Numbered from the stretch's first letter, positions 17,822 to 27,089 are shown. The stretch is DNA of 64,000 nucleotides from Paenibacillus allorhizosphaerae (GCF_910594985.1 NZ_CAJVCE010000011.1:1-64000); one strand, 5' to 3'. The notes: a model not told the origin generated them from the letters alone. Made by a program: numbers and translations.

Positions 17822-18661
17822 ATGCAAAAAAGAAAAGGCTCCGTCCCGCTGCAGTATGCGATTCATATCATTCTTGCACTGATTGTGCTGCTTCCGCTCG
17901 CTTTTGCCCTTGTCTCCTCTTTGCGGCCTTTGGATGAAATTTTCCGTTATATGTCGCCCGTTTCGTGGAGGACGTTTATTCCCACCCATATTACGTTTGA
18001 CGCCTATGTTTCCTTATTCACGGAAAGAGGCTTCGGGAGAATCTTTTTCAATACGTTCTACGTGTCTGCGGTTAATGTAGTGGTCGGCTTGATTGTAGCG
18101 TCGATGGCTGCTTTCGGTTTTGTCTATTTTTCATTCCGCGGCCAATCGTTTTTGTTTTTGCTTGTGCTGCTGACGTTTATGATTCCATTCGAGGTCATCG
18201 CGATTCCGCTGTACAGCTTGGTCGATAAGCTGGGCTGGATCGATACGTATTCCGGCATTATTATTCCCGGCATCGCAAACGGCTTGGTCATCTTTTTGTA
18301 CCGTCAGTTTTTCCTCGACTTGCCCAAGGCGCTCATCGAGTCAGCGCGGATCGACGGCGCTTCTTGGTTCAAAATTTACGCGGGGATCATTATGCCGCTA
18401 TGCAAGCCGGTAACGGTTAGCGCCGGACTGCTCATTTTCATCCATCAATGGGAATCGTTCATGTGGCCGCTGATTGCGACCCGGTCGAAAGATTATAAAG
18501 TGATTCAAGTCGCGCTGAGCGACTTCGTCACCGAGTTCGCCACCTATTGGAATGAGATGTTCGCAGGAGCCGTCATCGCGGTTATCATTCCGGTCATTGT
18601 GCTGCTGCCGCTTCAGCGTTATTTTGTCAACGGCATTGCCAATACCGGCTCGAAAGAATAA
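17822..18661 (+). CDS. Sugar-type ABC permease 2 (MalG/UgpE-like)
   Basis: 279 residues, six membrane helices, EAA loop at ESARIDGASWFKIYAGIIMP and the terminal QRYFVNGIANTGSKE that closes many MalG-type permeases. ATG at 17822 chosen: TTAGGAGGTG lies 6 bases upstream and its first bases include the stop region of permease 1. Second half of the channel for the importer. Confidence 0.92.
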   Translation: MQKRKGSVPLQYAIHIILALIVLLPLAFALVSSLRPLDEIFRYMSPVSWRTFIPTHITFDAYVSLFTERGFGRIFFNTFYVSAVNVVVGLIVASMAAFGFVYFSFRGQSFLFLLVLLTFMIPFEVIAIPLYSLVDKLGWIDTYSGIIIPGIANGLVIFLYRQFFLDLPKALIESARIDGASWFKIYAGIIMPLCKPVTVSAGLLIFIHQWESFMWPLIATRSKDYKVIQVALSDFVTEFATYWNEMFAGAVIAVIIPVIVLLPLQRYFVNGIANTGSKE

Positions 18662-18678
18662 GACGGGAGGTGCCGTGG

Positions 18679-19602
18679 ATGGGAAACATCATTACAGTCG
18701 GAAGCATGAATATGGATTTCGTATATTACGTGCGCAGCCACCCGCTGCCGGGCGAGACGGTGCACAGCGTTAGAACGGAGACGAAATCAGGAGGGAAAGG
18801 CGCTAATCAGGCGGTTGCCGCCAAGCTTTCCGGAGCCAACGTGACGATGGTCGGGGCACTCGGGAAAGACCCGTATAGCGAAGACGTGCTGGCCGGTTTG
18901 CGGGGATACGGTGTCGATACAAGCTCTATTGTGCTCAAAAAGGGAACCATCGGTACGGCGTTTATTACGGTAGACGAGTCGGGGCAGAACAGCATCGTAC
19001 TAAATGGAGGGGCTAACGCACTTTTGACCGTGCAAGACTTGGAGTGTCTGCCGTCGCTGTTCGAACCGTCATCCGTCGTGCTGCTGCAGAACGAAATCCC
19101 TTGGGATTGCACGCAATATGTGATCGAAACCGCCTACCGCCGCGGAGTTTCCGTATGTTTAAACCCCGCTCCTGCTTTAACGATACCGCCGCACCTGCTC
19201 CCTCTTATCGACATTATGGTGCTAAACGAAACGGAAGCCGCATGGGTGACGGGCGTAAAGGTGGAGCACGATGAATCCGCCGTACGGCAAGCGGCAAGCT
19301 CGCTCATCCGCTCCGGAGTGAAGGAAGTCATATTGACGCTTGGCGCCAAAGGATCGTTTTACATGAATGAGCGTGAAGAGGTCATCCATACGCCCGCTTT
19401 TAAGGTAAACGTCGAGGATACCACCGCTGCGGGTGATACATTTATCGGCTCGTTTCTTGCCGCAAGACAGAAGGGGCTGCGGACGGAGTCGTGCTTGCGG
19501 TGGGCAAGCGCGGCGTCGGCCATCGCCGTATCTCGGGCCGGAGCGCAGAGCTCCATCCCGGATGCGGAGGAAGTGGCGGCATTTTTAAAAAGCAATGCGT
19601 AG
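18679..19602 (+). CDS. rbsK: Ribokinase-like PfkB sugar kinase
   Basis: 307 residues of the PfkB family. N-terminal signature GGKGANQAVAA, middle LNPAPA, and the C-terminal DTTAAGDTFIGSF with the catalytic Asp and anion-hole Gly. It phosphorylates ribose (or a related pentose/nucleoside) with ATP in the cytosol. Start ATG follows GGGAGGTG by 6 bases and lies 17 bases after permease 2. As last gene of the operon it would trap ribose freed by the nucleoside hydrolase. Exact sugar unproven. Confidence 0.85.
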   Translation: MGNIITVGSMNMDFVYYVRSHPLPGETVHSVRTETKSGGKGANQAVAAKLSGANVTMVGALGKDPYSEDVLAGLRGYGVDTSSIVLKKGTIGTAFITVDESGQNSIVLNGGANALLTVQDLECLPSLFEPSSVVLLQNEIPWDCTQYVIETAYRRGVSVCLNPAPALTIPPHLLPLIDIMVLNETEAAWVTGVKVEHDESAVRQAASSLIRSGVKEVILTLGAKGSFYMNEREEVIHTPAFKVNVEDTTAAGDTFIGSFLAARQKGLRTESCLRWASAASAIAVSRAGAQSSIPDAEEVAAFLKSNA

Positions 19603-19764
19603 CGGGCTTGACTAGAGCGTAGGAGTATCCGGAAAATTTTGTTATTTTTAGAAACAATAAGCGCTTACCGTATCAAATACGGGCTGATTTTGCTGCTATT
19701 AAAGAAAAATCTGACCGACTGTATGCTTTGGTAACTGGAAGTCATCACAAATCTACAAAAATAG
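19603..19764. other. Intergenic region after the ribokinase-like gene
   Basis: Contains the 10-base palindrome TAAGCGCTTA at 19658-19667, reminiscent of the centre of a catabolite-responsive element but with poor flanks, directly followed by a small hairpin CCGTAT-CAA-ATACGG (19668-19682) that may be a weak terminator of the operon. Confidence 0.35.
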
Positions 19765-19784
19765 GAGGCCGTATAAGCGGCCTC
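19756..19784 (-). terminator. Terminator of the minus-strand BtrH-like gene
   Basis: Perfect 7-base stem GAGGCCG/CGGCCTC with a 6-base loop; read on the minus strand it is followed by CTATTTTTG. Confidence 0.7.
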
Positions 19785-19895
19785 TTGCGTATTGAATCGC
19801 AGCTGTAAAAAATCGCTAATTCTGCTGTTCAGGGGAGCCGTGCAAAGTCAGCCTGATTTAAAGAATGAGCAGTTACCCGTTGTGCTCGGGGAAAT

Positions 19896-21074
19896 CTACA
19901 GAAGCGCCGCCGCCTTCGCCAACAACGCCGATCCGCTTTCCTCCGCCTTCATGGCACGACGGATATAAGGGGCGGCGTATCCGGCCATTTCCCTTGTCCA
20001 GCTTCTTTGTGCGCCGAAGGGCAGCAGTGCGGCGGATGCCTCCAATTGTTCGGCTACTTCGCGGTATACGCCCCACGCATCGCGGAGAACGACACCGGCT
20101 TCGCCGTCGATCCTCGCTGCGGCTTCGGACAAAAATTGTTCACCCATCCGGCGGCATTCCGCCCAGCATTGTCCGCTGTAGGCGAGGGCAAATGCGTTGG
20201 GCTGTTCGCTTTCCAACGCGCGAATCCATTGCTCATATGCGGGGATTCCCGCCGTATACGGATCGCTTACCCATTTGCGAGGCGCTTTTGCGAACTGCAG
20301 TGCAAATTCCAGCGCTTCGCGCACGGTGGTGCGATCATCCGATTGGCGGCACGGCTCGACCCAATACATTTCCAATAAACCGATATGGACGGTTCCCGGC
20401 TTCGTCCACGGAGTGAATCCGTTGCCGCGCAGCAGCACGGAGTGGCCTTCGGTCGAGAGCACTTCGCGGATACCGCCGTTATGGATGATCCGAACGTTTC
20501 CGGCCAAAGCCATGCCTCGCGGTGCAATGATTCGATTGATGGCATCGATGAGTTCAGGGTAATGGTCAAGCTTGACATACGTCTTGTCGCCTAGCGGCTC
20601 CAGCAGTATCTGCATGTACTCTGGAATATCAAACAAATTGCTATCGGAGTCGTCCGGGCTTGGCTCCGTTCCGATTCCGCGAAACCAGTAGCCGTTTTCG
20701 TCATAGCCGTTTACAACGTAATACTCGGGAATGCCGAGATTATACCCGTAACAGGGGAATCCGCGGTCGATGGCGAGCCGGGTGTTCTCCCAAGCCATGA
20801 TTTGCTTTTGTGCAAAGTCGGGGTCTGTTTTAAACCCGTACACCCCTTGGATCATCAGGCCAAGATTATGGCATAAATTCATCATGGGCCCGCCCTGCCA
20901 TGGGCCGTTTGCCCCGAAGCCTTCCGGATCCATATGAAGGACGAACGCGGCGCCGGTTCCCCCGAACAGCCATGCATCCGTGATATCCGATCCGAGCGCC
21001 TCCGCGCAGCTTTTGAGCGCTCCGAGCTGCGAATTCCAAAACGGGCGCCAATGCAAGTTGTCGATCTTCTTCAA
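19896..21074 (-). CDS. BtrH-like protein of unknown function
   Basis: 392 residues, soluble. The N-terminal ~170 residues (HWRPFWNSQLGALKSCAEALG, then AWLFGGTGAAFVLHM) have the layout of the BtrH N-terminal papain-like domain found in aminoglycoside and peptide natural-product loci, but the expected catalytic Cys is not evident at the start of the first helix, so it may be a non-enzymatic member; this assignment is tentative. The C-terminal ~130 residues look helical. Start is a TTG, with GGGAG 9 bases upstream. It lies 3 bases after the WYL-type regulator gene on the same strand, so the regulator probably governs it. Confidence 0.6.
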   Translation of the reverse strand: MKKIDNLHWRPFWNSQLGALKSCAEALGSDITDAWLFGGTGAAFVLHMDPEGFGANGPWQGGPMMNLCHNLGLMIQGVYGFKTDPDFAQKQIMAWENTRLAIDRGFPCYGYNLGIPEYYVVNGYDENGYWFRGIGTEPSPDDSDSNLFDIPEYMQILLEPLGDKTYVKLDHYPELIDAINRIIAPRGMALAGNVRIIHNGGIREVLSTEGHSVLLRGNGFTPWTKPGTVHIGLLEMYWVEPCRQSDDRTTVREALEFALQFAKAPRKWVSDPYTAGIPAYEQWIRALESEQPNAFALAYSGQCWAECRRMGEQFLSEAAARIDGEAGVVLRDAWGVYREVAEQLEASAALLPFGAQRSWTREMAGYAAPYIRRAMKAEESGSALLAKAAALL

Positions 21075-21077
21075 GCC

Positions 21078-22068
21078 TCACAACTCCCTCGATAAAATAG
21101 ATGGTTCAGACTTTGTCTGACTCCATTCCATCATAACCGGGGGACCCGGACGTATAATGTCATGCTCAAGCTGATGGCGCAATTTATTTTCCAGCAGAGA
21201 TAAAAAACGGTTGCGAAGCCAGCCAGGCGAGCGAACGGAGCAGCCGGTCACGCAAGTAAACAATGCTGCAAGAAGCCTGTCGGGATCGTAATAAGCGATG
21301 CGAAATAAATGCGGAGCGACGCGTTCGGCGCGAAAAGGCAGAGTCCGCGCGTACGACTCCGCATCAAAGTGTACATAAGCAAAAATCCGGCTCGGATAAA
21401 AGCTCTGGGACGATGCTCGCATCTTTCAAAAGCGGCGCCAGGTCGAACGGGACTTCTGTCCGTTCCGCCTTTTGCAGGCGGCTTACCGCGAAAAAGCGGA
21501 TTCGTCCTTCCGGTTCGCAGTATCCGACGACGTAGTTGTCGAGCTGATGCGCGTACACATGATAAGGCGACAACCGAATCGTTTGTAATACGCCGTCGTC
21601 CGCAGACACAACGGTTACGTCTACCTTCGTAAAGGAGCGAATGGCGCAGGAAAGCGTATCGAACATCGCCAGCTCGCCCGGGTCGGCAGGAAATAAAGGC
21701 AAGACCAGCTCAGCTGCGGGATCGTTCGACTGATCGATAAGCCGCCGGAACAACCGCGCCAAATGCCTGGCATGATCCGACTCCAGCCTGGCATAGCGGT
21801 CGGCTAAGTACGATAAGCTTTGGCGCTGTTCTTCCGTAATGACCACATGCCCGTGTACATAAGACGATTCGGTGTAGAAATAACCTCGCTTCAAGCGGCA
21901 GTATTCGAGCGGAGCGCCCATCGAATCGCGCAAATATTCGATATCGCGGGCCGCTTGCCGCAGCGAGATGGAGAATCGTTCCGCAAGCATACGGCAGTTC
22001 GGGTAACGCCGCTCCCGAATTTGCGCGTCCATCCATGCGAGGCGGTGTGCGTTGCTCACCGAAACCAC
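21078..22068 (-). pseudogene. WYL-domain transcriptional regulator, frameshifted
   Basis: The first frame (21364-22068) encodes an N-terminal HTH of the DeoR/YafY type (CRMLAERFSISLRQAARDIEYLRD) and the WYL domain (TIRLSPYHVYAHQLDNYVVGYC, then RIRFFAVSRL), and stops just after EPDF. A second frame (21078-21422) begins exactly there with AYVHFDAESYARTLPF and supplies the WCX-type C-terminal domain. The two join at a run of five T (minus strand; 21381-21385) by removing one base, giving a ~330-residue protein, the usual family length. It may be a real inactivating mutation, a sequencing error in the homopolymer, or slippage. Confidence 0.8.
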
Positions 22069-22072
22069 ATCC

Positions 22073-23833
22073 TTATCCGCTTGATATGACCGGCGATGCC
22101 TGTTCTCCTTTTTGCAGCTGATACATTTTATAGTATCTGCCCTCTAGCGCCATAAGCTCGTCGTGGTTTCCCCGCTCGACGATTTCTCCCCGGTGCAGCA
22201 CCAGAATTTGATCGGCTTCGCGAATTGTGGACAACCTGTGTGCGATCACCAAAGTAGTCCGGCCCTCACTAACGACTTTGAGCGCTTGCTGAATCAACCC
22301 TTCGGTCTCGCTGTCAATGCTGGCCGTCGCTTCGTCTAGAATGAGAATGGAAGGATCGAAAGCGAGCGCTCGCGCAAACGAAATGAGCTGCTTCTGGCCT
22401 GCGGACAACGTGCTTCCCCGCTCCACAACCGGTTCGTCATAACCGTTTGGCAGCTGTTCGACGAACGATGCCGCACCCACGTCTTTCAAGGCACTTTTGA
22501 CACGGTCCAGCGAGATGTTTTCGTTGTACAAGCTCACATTGAATTTAATATCGCCGGCAAACAGGAACGGGTCCTGCAAAACAATGCCCATATGTTTGCG
22601 CAGCTCCTGCTTGGAGAAGGAGGCGATGTTGCGTCCATCAATGGTGATGTTCCCATCATTCGGTTCATAGAAGCCGAGCAGCAGATTCATGATCGAGCTT
22701 TTGCCCGATCCGGTGTGCCCGACGAGCGCGACCGTTTCCCCTTTGCCGGCTTCAAACGAAATGTTCTTCAGCACCGGCTCTCCCGCTTTATAGCCGAAGG
22801 TGACGTTGTCGAACTTGACGGCACCCTCCGGGCGGCGGACTTGATCGGTTTTCTCGACCTCCGTTCCGTCCATATCGAGAATCGCAAACACTTTCTCTGC
22901 GGACACGAACGCTCGCTGCGCATTCGTCAGTTGGTCGAAGATCCCGATAATCGGCTGGAAAATGCGGCCCAAATAATCGATAAAAGCGTAGAACACCCCA
23001 AACGAAATCACCGTTTGCAGTGATTCCCGGCCGAAGTACCAGACGACCATTGCGGTCACTAAGCTGCCGATCGTGCCTACGATGTTGCGGGAGGATAGGG
23101 AAAACACCTTGAACTGTTTGAGCTGATTGGCGTAACGGTCCTGGTTCAGCGTCTCGAATTCGTCCAGCGTCACCTTTTCCCGGCGGAACGCTTGAATGAT
23201 CTGCATAACGACGATCGATTCGTTGATCATCGCGTTCATATCGCTAAGCCGCGCGCGCATAATGCTGATGAATACCTTGGAATATTTCAGATGGATGATC
23301 ATAATGATCGCGAATAAAGGGGGCAGCAGCAGACAGAACAGCGCGAGCCGTACGTCCAATATAAGTAGGGCGGTAAAAATACCGGTCAATTGTACCAGGC
23401 TCACGACGAATGTTGCCATAAAGCTCATGAACAAGTCGCGGACCGCTTCCGTGTCGTTAGCGATTCTCGAGACGACCTGCCCGATGGGCGTGTTGTCAAA
23501 ATAGCGCAGGGAGATGCGCTGAATGTGGCGCATCAAATCCATGCGCATGTTTTTAATAATTTGCAATGCTGTCGATTGCAGAATGTACGCTTGAACGAAG
23601 TTGCCTATGCTGGCGGTTAACAACAGCCCCATATACAAGGCGAGCAGCCCGAGCACTGGGAGCAGTTCGCGGGTGCCTGCGGACAAATGTTTGTCGATAA
23701 TCGTTTTCGTTATATAAGGGCCGGCAAGCTCGGCCCCAACCGCACAGCAGAGGATGAGCAGCGCGCCGATGATTCTGAATTTATAAACTAAAGCGTAAGC
23801 GAACAATCTTCTCGCCGTGGATTGCTGCGGCAT
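22073..23833 (-). CDS. yheH: Heterodimeric ABC exporter subunit, YheH/BmrD-like
   Basis: 586 residues: six-helix exporter domain (to about 320) plus nucleotide-binding domain. Walker A GHTGSGKSS, Walker B with canonical Glu ILILDEATAS, H-loop VIAHRLS. Its signature is LSAGQKQ rather than LSGGQ, a departure shared by the YheH side of heterodimeric exporters. N-terminal AELAGPYITKTIIDKHL resembles YheH. Works with the upstream YheI-like partner as a drug or lipid exporter in the membrane. ATG follows AAGGAGG by 9 bases. It stops 4 bases before the WYL regulator start, so exporter and regulator may be cotranscribed. Confidence 0.9.
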   Translation of the reverse strand: MPQQSTARRLFAYALVYKFRIIGALLILCCAVGAELAGPYITKTIIDKHLSAGTRELLPVLGLLALYMGLLLTASIGNFVQAYILQSTALQIIKNMRMDLMRHIQRISLRYFDNTPIGQVVSRIANDTEAVRDLFMSFMATFVVSLVQLTGIFTALLILDVRLALFCLLLPPLFAIIMIIHLKYSKVFISIMRARLSDMNAMINESIVVMQIIQAFRREKVTLDEFETLNQDRYANQLKQFKVFSLSSRNIVGTIGSLVTAMVVWYFGRESLQTVISFGVFYAFIDYLGRIFQPIIGIFDQLTNAQRAFVSAEKVFAILDMDGTEVEKTDQVRRPEGAVKFDNVTFGYKAGEPVLKNISFEAGKGETVALVGHTGSGKSSIMNLLLGFYEPNDGNITIDGRNIASFSKQELRKHMGIVLQDPFLFAGDIKFNVSLYNENISLDRVKSALKDVGAASFVEQLPNGYDEPVVERGSTLSAGQKQLISFARALAFDPSILILDEATASIDSETEGLIQQALKVVSEGRTTLVIAHRLSTIREADQILVLHRGEIVERGNHDELMALEGRYYKMYQLQKGEQASPVISSG

Positions 23834-23947
23834 TCGGGTCGGCCTCCTTCACGTAAAATGTAGCGGTGCTGTCCCAAATGATCGGCATGATCGATTGGGG
23901 TACTACGCGCGCGGATTTCGGGAACGCATTGGGGTTTATGTGCCATT

Positions 23948-25690
23948 TCATTCCTCCAGGCTGGCCTGCATCTGTTGGCGGTCCCACTGTTCCTTATACC
24001 AGCCGCCATACAGCATCAAATCTTCGTGCGTGCCTTCCTCGACAATCCGTCCGTCGTCCAGCACCACGATCCAATTCGCATGGCTTACTGCCGACAGGCG
24101 GTGCGTCGTGATCAGGGTTGTCTTGCCTGCGCGTTCCTGGCGAATATGCTGAAGAATGCGGCTCTCCGTCCGCGCATCGACCGCCGACAGCGCATCGTCG
24201 AGCAGCAATATTTCCGAATCGATCAGCAGCGCCCGCGCGATCGCAAGTCGCTGCTTTTGTCCGCCGGACAGCATGACGCCGTTCTCGCCGACAATCGTCT
24301 CCAAGCCTTCTGGCATTTGCTCGATATCCTGGGTGAAAGAGGCCATCTCGACGGCTCGGGCGATCTCTTCCGGTTTCGCATCCGGCTTGCCGAGCGCGAT
24401 ATTGTCGCGAATCGATTTGGACAGCAGCAGATGTTCCTGCGGCACATAAGCGATCCAGCGCTTTACTTGGTCGATCGCGATTTGTTCTACGGGAATGCCG
24501 GAGAACAGCAGCTTCTCCGGATCGACCGGATATTGACGCAGCAGCTGCTTCAAGAGCGTGCTTTTTCCGCTTCCGGTTTTGCCGACGATGCCAAAAGTTT
24601 GGCCGCGCTCCAAGACAAAAGAGATTTGTTCGAGACTCGGACGGCTCGAAGTCGGATACGTAAACGACAACCGTTTCATCTCGATGCTTGTCGGCACGCT
24701 GACGGCAACGGGCGCTTCCGCATCCTGGACGTCGGCTTGCTGCGTGAGCGCGGTTTCCAGCCGGTCGGCCGAAGCGCTTCCGCGCTGCAGCACATTGATA
24801 AACTCACCGAATGAAATCATCGGCCAGATCAGCATGCCCAAATAGATGTTGAACGAGATCAACTGCCCGAGCGTAATTTGATCGTCAAACACAAGGTAGG
24901 AGCCGTAGCCGATTCCGATCGAGTAGCTCACCCCGACAATAAGCGAAATGAGCGGCTGAAACAGAGCGTTCATGATTGCTACGCGCTTGTTCTTATTCAT
25001 CACGTCGGTCGTTACTTTATCGAAGGCGGTCAAGTCGTGATATTCCTGCACATAGGAGCGAATAACGCGAATGCCGGAAATTGACTCCAGTGCGTGATCG
25101 TTCATTTTGCCAAAGGAAGCTTGCGCTTCGAGAAATCGAGCCCTTACTTTTTTGCCCAGCTTGCTGATAACCAAAACGAGAAAGGGCAGCGGGATAAGCG
25201 CCGCAAGCATTAATTTAAAGCTGATAAAAGAAATCATCGTTACGATGACGACGGACGCCCCGACAAGCGTATTGACCAGCGTCATAACGCCATAGCCGGA
25301 CGTTTGTCCGATGGCGAGAATATCGTTGGTCGCCAGCGCCATCAGTTGACCCGTACTGTTTCGCTGGAAAAAAGCCGGAGTCATTTTCGTCAAATGCGCG
25401 AGCAGTCGCCCGCGGAGCAGCTTCTCAATGAGCGCCGAATTCCCGAACAACGTCGTAATCCAGACGTACACCATCACATATAAGAGCAAGGACAGGCTGA
25501 CGAGAAGCAATACGGTTTGGCTTAAGCCGGTCGAGGTCAACGTTCCTTTCCGCATCAAATCGATCGTATTTCCGATCATTTTGGGCGGTATCGTCGTAAG
25601 CAAGCTAACGCAAGCCATGAGGCTGATCGCCAGCAAATAGCTGCCCCATCTTCTTTTAAAAAACCATTGCAGCCGGACTACAAAAGACAA
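23948..25690 (-). CDS. yheI: Heterodimeric ABC exporter subunit, YheI/BmrC-like
   Basis: 580 residues: six helices then nucleotide-binding domain. Walker A GKTGSGKST and signature LSGGQKQR are canonical, but Walker B is LLLDDALS, with Asp where the catalytic Glu should be: the degenerate site of a heterodimeric exporter. It complements the YheH-like partner, whose Walker B is intact and whose signature is altered. N-terminal TTIPPKMIGNTIDLM matches the YheI type. TTG at 25690 chosen because AGAGGTGG lies just upstream; an ATG 11 codons earlier has no site. First gene of the exporter unit; 114 bases precede the partner. Confidence 0.9.
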   Translation of the reverse strand: MSFVVRLQWFFKRRWGSYLLAISLMACVSLLTTIPPKMIGNTIDLMRKGTLTSTGLSQTVLLLVSLSLLLYVMVYVWITTLFGNSALIEKLLRGRLLAHLTKMTPAFFQRNSTGQLMALATNDILAIGQTSGYGVMTLVNTLVGASVVIVTMISFISFKLMLAALIPLPFLVLVISKLGKKVRARFLEAQASFGKMNDHALESISGIRVIRSYVQEYHDLTAFDKVTTDVMNKNKRVAIMNALFQPLISLIVGVSYSIGIGYGSYLVFDDQITLGQLISFNIYLGMLIWPMISFGEFINVLQRGSASADRLETALTQQADVQDAEAPVAVSVPTSIEMKRLSFTYPTSSRPSLEQISFVLERGQTFGIVGKTGSGKSTLLKQLLRQYPVDPEKLLFSGIPVEQIAIDQVKRWIAYVPQEHLLLSKSIRDNIALGKPDAKPEEIARAVEMASFTQDIEQMPEGLETIVGENGVMLSGGQKQRLAIARALLIDSEILLLDDALSAVDARTESRILQHIRQERAGKTTLITTHRLSAVSHANWIVVLDDGRIVEEGTHEDLMLYGGWYKEQWDRQQMQASLEE

Positions 25691-25889
25691 ATTTCCCACC
25701 TCTTTCCAAAATGGCGATAACATATTGATTTTACAGGTTCTTTCCCCTCAAGTCTATGTAAAAACCGGTTATATGCAAACGATCCGGTTGTTGAACCTTC
25801 GTTCAATAGAATCGCCGTCCCTGAAATGAAAGGATGTTTTCAATAGGGAAAACGGTTTTTCCCGTGCAAAAGCGGCCGAAACGAAAAAA
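25691..25889. promoter_or_regulatory. Upstream region of the exporter genes with dyads
   Basis: No gene. Two inverted repeats stand out: TTGAAC-CTTC-GTTCAA at 25791-25806, the size of a TetR/MarR-type operator, and GGGAAAA-CGGT-TTTTCCC at 25846-25863. An AACCGGTT palindrome lies near 25763-25770. These fit local control of the exporter, though the regulator is unknown. Confidence 0.45.
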
Positions 25890-25910
25890 AAGACTCCAAT
25901 CTGGAGTCTT
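25882..25910 (-). terminator. Terminator of the TIM-barrel gene
   Basis: Perfect 9-base stem AAGACTCCA/TGGAGTCTT with 3-base loop, followed on the minus strand by eight T. It is about 135 bases beyond the stop of the minus-strand gene at 26046. Confidence 0.85.
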
Positions 25911-26045
25911 ATTTCAATATTCTCGATCCACTGGGTGCCAGCCTTTTTGCATAAGCGGTTGTGGCAGTCCGGGTGGAACTAGATGATAGTCGGAACTTGT
26001 GAGTGCGACGGATTACGCCGACTACGTACATGCTTGCTAAGGTTT

Positions 26046-26894
26046 TTATTCCAGTCCAGCCGACGCAAATACGTTCGAGAACGCGCGCTGCGATTTGGCA
26101 AACAGCTCTTCGGTCGGGGCGGTCGGCGGCTGCGGTGTCAATATTTCCTGTGATACAACACCCGTATAACCAATGGCATGAAGTCCCCTGAGGAACGAAG
26201 CCAAATCGATTGCGCCTTCTCCCGGATACAGGCGGTCATTATCCAATACTTGGGCGACCGGTACATTCGGGGCATCGTTAATATGCGCATGAACGATTTG
26301 ATCCGCGCTCAGCTTCAATATATCTTCGTATGTCGATTCGCTTGTATGCCAATGGTAGGCGTCGAAGAGCAGTCCGACGTTGCTTTTGTCGATGGCGTCG
26401 ATCCAGTCGAGCGTACTGCCGATATCCCATATAAAAGGGTTCGCCCAGCGGGTTCGCAAATGGTGCGGTCCGACGAATTCCAATCCGAAACGGATCCCGT
26501 AAGCTCCGAGAATTTCGGCACAGGTTCGCAGGCGTCTGGTGGCAATGGCCATGAAATGTGCGGCATTATAGTCGGTCGAAGGCAGCACATACGTACAGCA
26601 GCGGGTCACGCCAAGCTGTGCGGCGATTTGGGCGTCCTTGGCCAGACGCGGGATGCCTTCGAGAAACTTCTCCTCGCTCTGCCGCCATTCCACCGGCAAG
26701 CCGATCGAACCGATTTGCACGTTTGTTTCTTGAAGGACGTTTTTTACGCCGTCCAAGCCGGCGGCCGCAATCCAGTCTTCCAGTTCCTTGCCCCCGGCGT
26801 CAATCGCTCCAAAGCCGAAGCGCGAAGCGAGCGTCGCGAATCGTTCCACCGATCCGACTTGACCCAGTCCTGCTCTCGTTAACCCTTTTATCAC
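26046..26894 (-). CDS. Sugar phosphate isomerase/epimerase (TIM barrel)
   Basis: 282 residues of the xylose-isomerase-like/AP-endonuclease-2 TIM-barrel superfamily. Metal ligands can be placed: Glu in RFGLEFVG, Asp/His in LLFDAYHWH, His in VHAHINDAP and the closing Glu in VVSQEIL. Members isomerise or epimerise keto-sugars and inositol derivatives in the cytosol; the substrate cannot be told here. Start GTG is 9 bases after AAAGGAG. Stands alone on the minus strand between the exporter genes and the asnB region. Confidence 0.82.
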   Translation of the reverse strand: MIKGLTRAGLGQVGSVERFATLASRFGFGAIDAGGKELEDWIAAAGLDGVKNVLQETNVQIGSIGLPVEWRQSEEKFLEGIPRLAKDAQIAAQLGVTRCCTYVLPSTDYNAAHFMAIATRRLRTCAEILGAYGIRFGLEFVGPHHLRTRWANPFIWDIGSTLDWIDAIDKSNVGLLFDAYHWHTSESTYEDILKLSADQIVHAHINDAPNVPVAQVLDNDRLYPGEGAIDLASFLRGLHAIGYTGVVSQEILTPQPPTAPTEELFAKSQRAFSNVFASAGLE

Positions 26895-27081
26895 GGAATC
26901 ATGCTCCTTTCCTCATCGCCAATATGGTCACGCTGACCACATCATATCCAATGGGGTAGGGGCTGTCTACTCAAAAATAGCGACAAAAGCGTAAGCCGAT
27001 TTGTATGAACTCCCAAAATGTCCGGAAAATGGTGTGAGCCTTTCGAGATACCAGTCTATTTCCGCAATTCGGGACGAATAT

Positions 27082-27089
27082 GGTATACT
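27082..27089 (+). promoter_or_regulatory. Extended -10 element, probable asnB promoter
   Basis: TGGTATACT gives an extended -10 (TATACT at 27084-27089) with no good -35. If used, the asnB leader is about 170 nt and contains all three hairpin repeats. Confidence 0.45.

Noticed and set aside
19658-19667. TAAGCGCTTA as a catabolite-responsive element
   Set aside because: The flanking TG and CA positions of the cre consensus are missing and it lies downstream of the operon.
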